40,521 nt of DNA from Phaeoceros laevis (Eukaryota; Anthocerotophyta; Anthocerotopsida; Notothyladales): NCBI GenBank assembly GCA_049999765.1, contig JBNGIQ010007866.1, forward strand, positions 1-40,521. Reading direction: 5' to 3'. A model generated the notes under the pieces. The model was not told the origin of the DNA and did no database searches. It was given only the letters and a program-made list of their open reading frames with translations. The translations under genes and the position numbers were made by a program. Below, one piece after another: positions 32,016-40,521 of this stretch. Numbering within the stretch: position 1 is the first letter of the stretch; every line of letters starts with the position of its first letter.

Positions 32016-34997
32016 ATGGTGCCTTTGAGCCGGCCCGCCTCCTGGCCATGCCGGGGCTCTCCCTGTCACAGCGCCTCCCTGCAGCCCGCCTCTTGGCGAT
32101 GTCGGGCCACCCCTGTCCCTACGCAGCCCTCTCAGCTCCACTCTTATGCATTGCACCTCCCCATTGTCCAGCGCCATGGACTTTGTGCTCCTCTCCAGCC
32201 ATCCTGCAGCACCTCCAGCACCACCAATGTCACCTCTGGCACAGACTGCGTCTGCCAAGGACATCGGTGGTGCAGAAGCTTGAAAGGAGCCCTTTTGGCT
32301 GACAGGAGGTGCAGCACATCCTATTTTTCAAGGGACATTGTCTTCAATGACCGTCATTGCAGAAGAACAGGAGCAGTCTTGCCCTGTGCAATCAGTGAAG
32401 CAAGCGGGAACAGGGGCCAACCTGCAGATGCCACCCCAAGGGGAGCAACTTGCGTACCCGTTGAGGAAAGATACGCTGACGAACAGGATTTCATAAAAGC
32501 GGGAGGAAATGAATTGGACCTCGTGCAGCTGCAAGCCTCAAAGACGATGGACCAACCAAGCATAACTGACAAGGTTCTTCCTGACGAGCATTGTCTCTAT
32601 TGATTACAGTCAGGTGTCCGTTTCTGGCACCGACATTGTGACAGAGTTGTAGTCCTAATTGCTGATGTACCCTTTGTTTCCTACCAGCTCCACCCACTGT
32701 TACCTGGAGATGAGCTCTTGGATTTGGTGGTTATTGGATGTGGCCCAGCAGGCCTGTCCCTTGCAGCAGAGGCCGCCAAACAAGGCTTGAGTGTAGCGCT
32801 GATTGGTCCGGATCTTCCTTTCGTGAACAACTATGGTGTGTGGGAGGACGAATTCGCAGGTAAGCCACACACACCAACGGTTCTGAAACCCTGCCTAGCT
32901 TATCCGAGCTCAACCTGAGGCATTATGAAGTGCAATTTTTGTCCACTCCTGTTTGCAACAGCAGGTGGCATGTTTCTTGAGCCTCTTTGACTTTGTGTGG
33001 GCAGTTCACTGTCCGTGTAGAAGGAAGTTTGAAAGTTGTTTGTGTGATATCGTTTCTTGCTTGGTACAGCTCTAGGCCTGGAAAATTGTATAGAGGAGAC
33101 ATGGAAAGATTCGGCCATGTACCTTGAGGGTGAAACTCCATTTATGATTGGACGAGCCTATGGTCGTGTCAGCAGGCATCTCTTACGTGAGGAATTACTG
33201 AAGAGGTGCCAATCTTATGTGTGTGTTGAGTTTACATCTGACTTGCCGATGTTATGCACTTTGTGCGTTGACAGTTGTGATGCACTCAAAAGCTTGGTTC
33301 TGCCACAGATGTGCAGATGCAGGTGTAAGATACCTGGATTCGGCTGTTGAAGAGATAATTGACACTAATGAGCATGGTAGCACTGTCGTATGTGCAACTG
33401 GGAGAAGAGTCAATTGCAGGTTATAAATTTCTCGTTCAATTTGAGAATCTGAAGCGCGCGTAACTTTTTCTTGCCCCCTGGCACGTGGATGTTGAAATTT
33501 AAAGTTATGTGTGATCCTCTTTTCTGCTGGTGCAGGCTCGTCACTGTTGCCTCAGGTGCCGCTGCAGGAAAGTTTCTACAATATGAAGCTGGAGGGCAAG
33601 GAGTAAGCGTGCAGACAGCCTATGGAGTAGAAGTAGAGGTACTCGTGCGAAGATCAGCTTGAAGTGGTGATTCCGAGAATCGTTATGTTATGCATAGTTG
33701 ATTGGACATCCCTTTTCGTTGTCAGTTAAACGTGGTGTATGTCGGGTACTGCTGTGCAGGTCGAAACTTATCCTTACAGTCCTGATATCATGGTGTTTAT
33801 GGACTACCGGAGTCACACTGTTGAAACAGATGATGGACCTTGGGGAAAAATACCTACATTTTTGTATGCCATGCCCTTGTCATCAACAAAAGTGTTTTTC
33901 GAGGTTGGTATCAATTCCTGCAGGGCTTTCGGTCGTGTTGTAGATCGATATGTCCTTTTTCTGGTCTCTTATCTGAGTCTTGTGTTGGACAGGAAACATG
34001 CTTGGCTGCAAGGCCAGGTATGCCTTTTGAGGTGCTGAAAGAGAGACTTCACACCAGGCTTCAAAAGATGGGCATGAAAGTCACACATCAGTATGAGGAG
34101 GTTTGATGCAATTGTTACTCAAACACCCCAAGAGTTTGGCGCCCAATGACAGACCGTTGACTTTACCCACATGTATATCATTGCAGGAGTGGTCATACGT
34201 TCCCGTGGGTGGAACTCTCCCGGATACGAAGCAGCAGCATTTGGGCTTTGGTGCTGCAGCGAGCATGGTACATCCAGCAACTGGTACGGTGTGTTTCTGG
34301 TCGTAACAGTACATGCCGTGGACTTGCACAAGTGCCAGTCTTATAATCTTGAAGATGTGCTACCACTGCAGGATACTCAGTCGTGAGGTCCCTGTCCGAG
34401 GCTCCGCATTATGCTGCTGCCATTGCGGCTGCACTGCGGGTTGGACAGCATTCTAAGGGTGCAGCACTCGGAGGTGAGCCATTGCTACTTCAGTCCAGAA
34501 GCTTTCGTTGCCCCACCTTTCCTATGGAGGAGAAACTAAATATTCTACCAACGGTTTGGTTCTAGCATGGAATGCACTATGGCCCATGGAGCGGAAACGA
34601 CAGCGCGCCTTCTTCTTGTTTGGCTTGGAGCTCATCTTGCAGATGGACAAGGACGGCATAAGAGAGTTCTTCCAGACTTTTTTCAAGCTACCTGACTGGT
34701 AAGCGGTAGTAAACCATTCAGTCATATGCTGCGGCAGCAAGGTTAATTTCTAAGCTAACATGCGGGACCACCGGCGGGTGCAGGTTATGGAGGGGTTTCC
34801 TTGCATGTAACCTATCGTCTATGGAGGTACTCTGGTTCGCCTTCGTGACGTTTTTGGTGGCCCCTAACGCTCTGAGGTATCGCTTGATCAGGCACCTCAT
34901 GGTCGACCCCAGCGGATCGAGCTTAATCCGCGTGTACACCGGGCTGGAGAATGTGAAGCTTGCTCCCTTATTAGGTTGGGTTGAGTCGCGGAACTAA
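32016..34997 (+). CDS. LCYE: Lycopene epsilon-cyclase
   Basis: Forms the epsilon ring of lycopene at the branch towards alpha-carotene and lutein in plastids. Eleven exons: 32016-32573, 32688-32859, 33070-33205, 33309-33419, 33536-33638, 33760-33903, 33993-34100, 34187-34283, 34372-34473, 34566-34698 and 34784-34997. Phases agree; 625 residues. About 145 N-terminal residues form a Ser/Pro/Arg-rich plastid leader, followed by DFIKAGGNELDLVQLQ. The FAD-binding fold opens with LDLVVIGCGPAGLSLAAEAA (~205), then NNYGVWEDEF. Further motifs: IGRAYGRVSRHLLREELL, ATVASGAA-type TVASGAAAGKF, VQTAYGVEVEV, VFMDYRS, PTFLYAMPLSS, WSYVPVGGTLP, GFGAAASMVHPATG and RKRQRAFFLFGLELILQ. The similarity is to epsilon rather than beta cyclases. 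The leader is longer than in angiosperms, and the C-terminus extends past the usual end as VYTGLENVKLAPLLGWVESRN without its last residue counted here. The first in-frame ATG is at 32016. Confidence 0.95.
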
Positions 34998-35655
34998 TCC
35001 CACAACGGATGTGAATAAGACGAAGTTTCTCAATTCTGATGGCTCCAATTGTGATAGGCTACTGGTGGCATGTGTTCTGCTGTGTCGTTCGATGGCGCAC
35101 GTGTTTTCCCGACATAGCGGGGGTTGGCTTGCTTGCACATTCCGATGTGGTGCTGACTCTGTTAATAAATTTACTTGACAAAAACGTGACAAGAAATAGG
35201 AAGTTTGGCCGAGCCAACAAAAGGACAATAATATTCTTCTACAGTAGGAAAGTACCGTACTATCGAGTGGCTGAAGAATAGAGGAATTAATGTTTCGAAG
35301 GATGCCACCGTGGAAAGTCAACTTCCTCAGCACAATCGATGGCCAGCATTTTGAAACGCTTATGATCTATATGCAGCCCATGTTTATCAGCCTGGCTATA
35401 CAGGGAGAAGGCCGAGGACAATCTATGATGCCTTCTAATAATAGTGTTCCTCTAGAAACTATGTGCCCAACCAAGGTGGTGCAGCCTAGTCCTTCTCTCT
35501 TGGTATCTATTGACAAAATTGCCTGCAAAGCGAGGGAGAGATTTAGACTATGAAGACATGAAACCACATTCCAGGCAGGCCTGGTTTCCCGGCTGATTTG
35601 GGTGACAACGATGGAGAGCGCGATCGCAGATGACGAATTTCTGGCTGGCGCTGGC
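34998..35655. other. Intergenic after LCYE
   Basis: 3' UTR of LCYE and of the convergent metal-binding protein gene. Short frames only; nothing recognisable. Confidence 0.4.
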
Positions 35656-36434
35656 TCAATCCAGTCGCGAGGTCGTTCTCTTTTCGCCGAAGAACCTCTT
35701 CTCGGGCCACAGCTCAGTTTTCTTCTTGGACGCTTTCTGGATGACCTTCAGCACGTCTTCCGCGCGAAGGGACTCCCCGGAAACAGTCACCTTGCTTGAC
35801 TCGGTGCTCACCTTAAAGGAGCTCACACCTGCAACGCACGCCCATCCTCTGTCAGTGACTACGACACTGCTAAACGCCTTGAAACACATGTACAAGGGAG
35901 GGGGAAAAAAACATCCATCGGCCCCCAGGCTGGAGGCTGATGTGTCGGTTTACACACCCATCATGTTGCCCAGAGCCCGCTTGACGCTCTTCTTGCACCC
36001 CTCGCAGCACATGAGGCACTTGATTTCCACCGTCTGCACACAGAACCAAGTCCCGGCAGCAGAGGTGTGAGGGAGGATGGGATGCGAGTAAACAAGTTGA
36101 AACACCCCCCCATTCCTAGCGATTGAAAACCAGAAATTGAGACACCGGGCCACTCACATTCATCTTGGGCTGCCTGATGTGCTCCTCCCGTTGAGGAATC
36201 TGCTGCGGCTCCGACCAGTACGCAGCGGAGACAGGGTCGTAGGGAGTGTTGAAGAACTGAAGCAAGCACGCGCACACCACTCAAACTTAGCTGCTACGAA
36301 GGAAACAACCTTCACCTGGGACAGCATTGCCAGCTACCTGCGCAGGAGGCGACTGCCTGCCTGCCTACTACAATGGAGGCAGAAAAGCTCACCTGGTAGA
36401 CAGCCCAGTCAGTGCTCGAGCTCAAAGCCGCCAT
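35656..36434 (-). CDS. Heavy-metal-associated (HMA) domain protein
   Basis: Four exons: 36434-36393, 36256-36158, 36033-35958 and 35828-35656, phases matching, 129 residues. Residues 1-47 (MAALSSSTDWAVYQ, then FFNTPYDPVSAAYWSEPQQI) have no recognised domain. From ~48 an HMA fold follows: TVEIKCLMCCEGCKKSVKRA, with the metal motif M-C-C-E-G-C fitting MxCxxC, then NMMGVSSFKVSTESSKVTV and AEDVLKVIQKASKKKTELW. This is the betaalphabetabetaalphabeta pattern of ATX1- and HIPP-like proteins that bind Cu(I), Zn or Cd in the cytosol or at membranes. There is no CaaX isoprenylation box (end TTSRLD), so it is not a typical HIPP. The low-homology 47-residue leader is unusual for a bare chaperone. Confidence 0.85.
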
Positions 36435-37767
36435 GCTCGTGCACAATCTGGATTGTGAAAGGGAGGCGGGAACTGCTGGCGAGGTGAGGGGAAAGAAGGC
36501 AAAGGCGCAGGCAAGGGAGAAGGCGGACGTAGGGAGAATGCGATGATGAGAGGAGCGGAAGCAACTGGAGAGCAGACACAAAGATGAGAGGATTGTGGGA
36601 GCAGATGTGGTAATAAGAAGGCAGGTTTAGCAGCGGAGTGTGGCAGGCGGGCCCTGTTTATTAGAGGACTCTGCAATGAGGGCAGCCATCAGGGCAGTCT
36701 TTGTCAGGAGAGCCGGCATTGCCTGCCTGGCACTGCCTGTAGTGTTTGCAGGCAGGCCTGGCCCCTGGGGCGGGCCCATGCCCCCTACCGCCGCCAACGC
36801 CAAGTAGCAGCTTCCTTCCAGACTACTACTTGTAGCTCTCCTCCTCAGCCGACACCCCGCCCTCGGGAATGGGATCTTTGCTTCTTCTGGACGCTTCCGC
36901 CGGCAGTAGCCTTCCCGCCAACACAGCCCGCCCACAGCCCCTCACCAGCAGGGGCCACCCCCAGCCGCCTCCGTCAATCAATCTTCGCTGCTGCTGCTGC
37001 TTTTTACTGTCATCCTGTCACCTCTGCCACCACCTCCAGCGCAGCCGTCCGTCGGCCCATCAGAGTGTGTGTAGACAGACAGTCCTACGGAGTGTACTGT
37101 CCTGGACGGGGCTGGGAAAATCTTTAACCGCCGATTCAAAAAATGGGGATAAATGTGGGCCTCTCTTGCTCCGCCACTTCGCGCCGCCTGCTTTCCAGAT
37201 CCTCATTTGGCCTCCTCCGCTTTTTCGAGAAATAAAATGGCATTCATTAGCGTTTGAGGATGTTGACAACACAATCACGAGACGTACCTGCACTGCTCTG
37301 TTCTTGGGCACTTTTTTAATACTGCCACAGCTATGGTACATGTACGCTGCCACATTGGCGATGGCTACCAGCCAGCTACCTTGGGTACGTGGAATTTGTG
37401 CACCCCGCTCACCACAGCGCGCACCACAGTAACTTTGACTGGCCTGTGCACAAGCAGACTACTCTTTACTATTATTTTTTGTTGTCAGAATCTTGAAGGA
37501 AACCGGCAAGCAGCCCCCATCAATGCCCCAATCACATTTTTCGCAATTTTTCTCACACTGGTGAGTCGTGACTGGTGCAGGTAGATATATTATCTATACA
37601 GTCTGCACTAGATTATCATATACCGATAGGTCCAAGAGGATCATAGGACCGATACTGTGAACAGCATAAGCAAGCAAAACAAAGGCTGATTCCCAAGGGC
37701 AGCCAACCCCACCACTTGTTCAGCAGACCAGGGCCAAACTATACATACCTGTACCAGTTCTTACTGC
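36435..37767. other. Long stretch without a supported gene
   Basis: Includes the HMA-gene promoter. The plus frame at 36869-37432 and the minus frame at 36627-36935 are open but compositionally biased (Pro/Ser/Leu or Arg/Gly) with no domain. No RNA gene or repeat is evident. Confidence 0.35.
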
Positions 37768-38860
37768 CTAGTATCTGCAAGATAAGATTCGACAAGAGCC
37801 TGCAAGGACACCAGTTATTAGTCCTGGCTTTCTCCCTGATGCCCTGATGAAGACAGACCATGGCCAGTGCAGCTTCCAGGAGGATGGCAGCATCTGCTGC
37901 CACTGCTTGGTTACCAGCTTCAACTCAGCCAGTACTCTTCGAAACCGACCTTCCCAAAGATCCTGGTGAAACAACAACCCTACAGAGCACTCCCAGGAGT
38001 TTACCTTGTCGCCAGTAGGGGTCACGTGATGGACCTTAGGCTGTGTCAACATTTTACAAACTGCATGCTAGCGGTTCACGGTGAGGGAGGCGCTGAATTC
38101 AGCAAGGGACCTGCTCACAAAAGGACAAGAAGAAGAGGCAGGTAGAAACAGGGGGAGTTCCAGCACCCGCAATTCCATACCGAAGGCCTGGGTCACTTGA
38201 ATGCAAGCAAATTGAAAGTGTAGCGCTGTGCTAAAGGGACGCAAGATGTGGATCCTGATGATATCTGAACCATCACAAAGGCTGCTTCTGTCAGTTATGT
38301 GGTCATTGGCTCTGTTTAATGCAGAAGAAGACAGATCAAAGCAGAAAGGACCATAACGTCTCTGACCAGGGTTTTTCACCTTTCTTTCGCAGCTATACTG
38401 AATCACTGATGATCACTTTCTCTCTTTCCATTGGAGCCAAGAACAATGACTTGCAATCGGCCACGCTCTTCGTGGATCACAAACATTCGAGACTAAGCTT
38501 TAGGTTGCTGGAAGCCTCCGAGAAAAATACCAGCTCTCAAACACACACTACACATATTTACCAATTCATCAGAGTTCTCCAAGGTGAGTCCTACTGCGAT
38601 CACCCGAACGAATGACCTACAAGATTTCCTGTTTCTAAAGAGTGGACGTTGCTTGTGCTTCAAAGTCTCAAGTTCGTCATTCAAAAGACCGGAGTCTTCT
38701 CCTAACGTCATGCCTGGCCGGGGTACCTGAGGTGGATGCCACCAGAAGTGAACCATGAGCATTTTGCCGCCTGCTTTCTTCCACCGGTACTCACGCAGTA
38801 CTAGTAATACTCCATTCTTCATGTTGACGGACCGTCCTTCGAAATCTTCAAGTGCTCACG
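37768..38860 (-). CDS. Exon-like pieces of an unidentified protein-coding gene
   Basis: Reading right to left, ~38,855-38,730 encodes EDFEGRSVNMKNGVLLVLRE then YRWKKAGGKMLMVHFWWHPP, with a donor GTACCC just after CAG. A further block, ~38,715-38,560, encodes EDSGLLNDELETLKHKQRPL and SFVRVIAVGLTLENSDEL, followed by a GTAAAT donor. A later exon-like piece ends HHVTPTGDK at 38,005 with donor GTAAAC, and joins in frame to 37,962-37,768 (DLWEGRFRRVLAELKLVTKQ, ending in a stop). Composition and splice signals look coding and the pieces share a strand. I do not recognise the family; the WHP region only faintly recalls BAH-type chromatin domains. The 5' end and middle exons are not resolved, and the pieces may not all belong to one gene. 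Confidence 0.35.
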
Positions 38861-39600
38861 CGCGCTCCATCCTCCTTGCCAATACTCGGAAGCAGCTTCG
38901 AATTCGCATTCAAGGAGGATAACGAGGGGTTCCCTGCCATGGATGCTGCGGCCAGAAACTCAAATTTTGTCACCATACCTCCTGCTGGCGCGTATCATGC
39001 ATCGTCTTTTGTATGGCCGGAAAGGCATCCGGATAGCACTGGAGCTGGCATAGTAAGCACCATTCTCGTGGTCATACATGTCGGCTCCCTTGAGAAGCTT
39101 CTTGGATTGCAGGTGCTTCATGATTCAATGCTGCTGACTGCTCTTGAAACCTGGAACTGTGTGCTCCAGAGTCAGCCCAGCGGCATCTGGTTACTCTTAA
39201 GTAACAAAGCAGCAAGCCCCTTGAACAAGGGAGTTCTCCTCAAAATAAGTCATGAATATTCTCCTACGTTTGCTGCCACCAGCAATGACGCTTCGACAGG
39301 CCTCCGATTGAGCAGGCTGCTATGAATGCCTTTCTGCTTGTCTAAGTAGGCAAATCCCGAGAAGGTACTGCCTACGTCAACTCCCGCAAGGTTTCTCCCA
39401 TGCTGTCATCTTGGTCTCCTTCGAAGTTAGGCGGACTAGGCTTGGAATTCTCTGCCTTCAAGCTTGGATGTACATGTATGCACCTGTAACGATCAGCATT
39501 CTACAGCTCCCCCATTGATTAAGAGCACATATGCATGCGTGCATGGCTGTAATCTTGACAACATCATAGTAAAGGTGCAGGACCTCGCGAATTTGTACAA
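38861..39600. other. Open but unassigned region
   Basis: A 157-codon open frame on the plus strand (38852-39325) is overlapped by open sequence on the minus strand, and neither shows a family motif or clear splicing. The minus side could hold the first exon of the gene ending at 37,768. No call made. Confidence 0.3.
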
Positions 39601-39611
39601 GTACCTGCTTA

Positions 39612-40066
39612 TTTGAATATGCTTATTTGGATATGCGTACCTGCTTAACCCTTAATGACCCAACAGGACATATATGTCCAGTTCCGTCCTTGCCCACGAT
39701 TCTGAAAATAAATACACTTGCAATGTTTTTAAAATAATTTTTTTTTACTACCAATCGAAAGAGCTAGTTCAGCTCTATCCAATGAGCCTACTTGCCACGT
39801 GCACAAATGTAATATGCGAGGAACAATCAGGTTAGAAGATTGTACGGGCCCCGTTTTCCGTCACATTGGAGAGACTTTTGGTAGCAGCCCGGGCGATTCG
39901 AAGCCCGAGTGATTCGAAGCCCGGGTCATTAAGGGTTAATTCTTACCTGATCCGTATCCCAACAATGTTTTACACTCTGAGATTTTGCTTATTTGAATAT
40001 GCGTACATGCTTAATGCTTACCTTCAGGATCCATATCCCAACAACGTTTTACACTTTGAGATTTCA
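39612..40066. repeat. ~80-bp tandem duplication, one copy split by a MITE
   Basis: The unit contains GCTTATTTGAATATGCGTAC, a TTAA site, GATCCGTATCCCAACAATG and TTTTACACTCTGAGATTT. Copy 1 (39621-39986) is interrupted at its TTAA by the element at 39645-39939. Copy 2 (39987-40066) is intact. An extra partial copy starts at 39612. Confidence 0.8.
39645..39939. mobile_element. piggyBac-type MITE flanked by TTAA
   Basis: TTAACCCTTAATGACCC at 39645-39661 is exactly mirrored by GGGTCATTAAGGGTTAA at 39923-39939. TTAA target duplication plus termini beginning CCC and ending GGG is the signature of the piggyBac superfamily. Just inside the left end is the palindrome GGACATATATGTCC (subterminal). The element is about 287 bases between the TTAAs, has no open frame and is non-autonomous. 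The adjacent intact repeat copy keeps a single TTAA at 40011-40014, i.e. the unoccupied site. Confidence 0.85.
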
Positions 40067-40198
40067 ACCTCCATTATCCTCTCTGAGAATCTAATGAGAT
40101 GAAGTTCTTTCCTCTGCGGTTCATGAGTTTGTCCTCTTCGGTAACACCACCCCTCTCTTTCTGGTTACACCTCTAGATTGCCCTTAGTTGCAGGAATC

Positions 40199-40282
40199 GG
40201 CGATTCATTGAAATGAATCGATTCATAGAAATGAATCGATTCATAGAAATGAATCGATTCATAGAAATGAATCGATTCATAC
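40199..40282. repeat. 18-bp satellite with palindromic core
   Basis: About four and a half units of AATCGATTCATAGAAATG. Each holds GAATCGATTC, a perfect palindrome, and inner copies are identical. Confidence 0.85.
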
Positions 40283-40404
40283 GTAAATTACCGCGACGTA
40301 GGTAGGAATCGTAAAGTCACTTTCATTTTATATGGTGGGATAAAAAAATCAAAATACCGTCTTTATACGATATGAATTTTCGAAGTTACCAATGTTAGTT
40401 ACGA

Positions 40405-40510
40405 GCTCCATTCGTTCGCCCGTTGCCCACTCGCCCGCTCGTGGAGTGCCCGCTCGTCGAGTGTCGTCGGCCGCCATCATCGTCGAGTGCCGTCGGCCGC
40501 TACTCGGGTA
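40405..40510. repeat. GC-rich short tandem repeats at the window edge
   Basis: Related units TCGTCGAGTG(T/C)CGTCGGCCGC occur twice, after degenerate CGCCCGCTCGTGGAGTG copies. The array may continue beyond the window. Confidence 0.55.
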
Positions 40511-40521
40511 CCACTTACCAC

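Noticed and set aside
36869-37432. 187-codon plus frame
   Set aside because: Biased Pro/Ser/Leu composition, no domain, no splice or start context, and no coherent codon use.
38852-39325. 157-codon plus frame
   Set aside because: Open sequence exists on both strands and no family motif is visible on either.
1-40521. tRNA, rRNA or CRISPR-like features
   Set aside because: No cloverleaf-type sequence or conserved rRNA core was recognised by eye, and the tandem repeats lack the repeat-spacer pattern of CRISPR arrays.

Overview
The window is eukaryotic nuclear DNA from the green lineage, most likely an early-diverging streptophyte (a charophyte alga, or a spore plant with swimming sperm). Reasons: many short GT-AG introns; a lycopene epsilon-cyclase with a plastid leader; a plastid-type acetyl-CoA synthetase; an organellar RecG; and a plant-type TRF-like MYB protein. 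An EF-hand/WD40 protein of axonemal type and an inward-rectifier potassium channel argue against a flowering plant. Klebsormidium would fit the gene density and base composition, but the genus is a guess.

Layout. 1-1,640 is repeat-rich: a GC-rich minisatellite, a foldback-like element with long inverted arms, and a palindromic minisatellite. 1,768-4,851 (+) holds a gene with a ParB/sulfiredoxin-like domain followed by a beta-class DNA N4/N6-methyltransferase domain; it carries decay marks. 4,852-7,713 is gene-poor. 7,714-8,511 (+) is a small predicted secreted protein. 8,944-13,168 (-) is an eight-exon TRF-like protein combining an HNH-like motif, a telobox MYB domain and a coiled coil. 13,674-16,667 (+) is a single-exon EF-hand/WD40 protein. 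Three genes then follow head-to-tail on the minus strand: RecG helicase (31,338-25,836), a Kir potassium channel (25,686-22,037) and acetyl-CoA synthetase (21,577-16,854). 32,016-34,997 (+) is an 11-exon lycopene epsilon-cyclase divergent from RecG. 35,656-36,434 (-) is a heavy-metal-associated domain protein. 37,768-38,860 (-) has exon-like pieces of an unidentified gene. The right end has a piggyBac-type MITE inserted at TTAA inside a tandem repeat, plus an 18-bp palindromic satellite.

Exon coordinates were worked out by hand from splice-site consensus, reading-frame phase and remembered family sequences. In the complete models (secreted protein, TRFL, ACS, RecG, LCYE, HMA) every internal phase matches and the total length is a multiple of three. 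The genes do not form one pathway. LCYE (carotenoids), ACS (acetyl-CoA) and RecG (organelle DNA) are linked only by plastid or organelle targeting. The most unusual items are the Kir channel, the ParB-methyltransferase fusion, the HNH-like motif in the MYB protein, and the MITE with its own empty site next to it.
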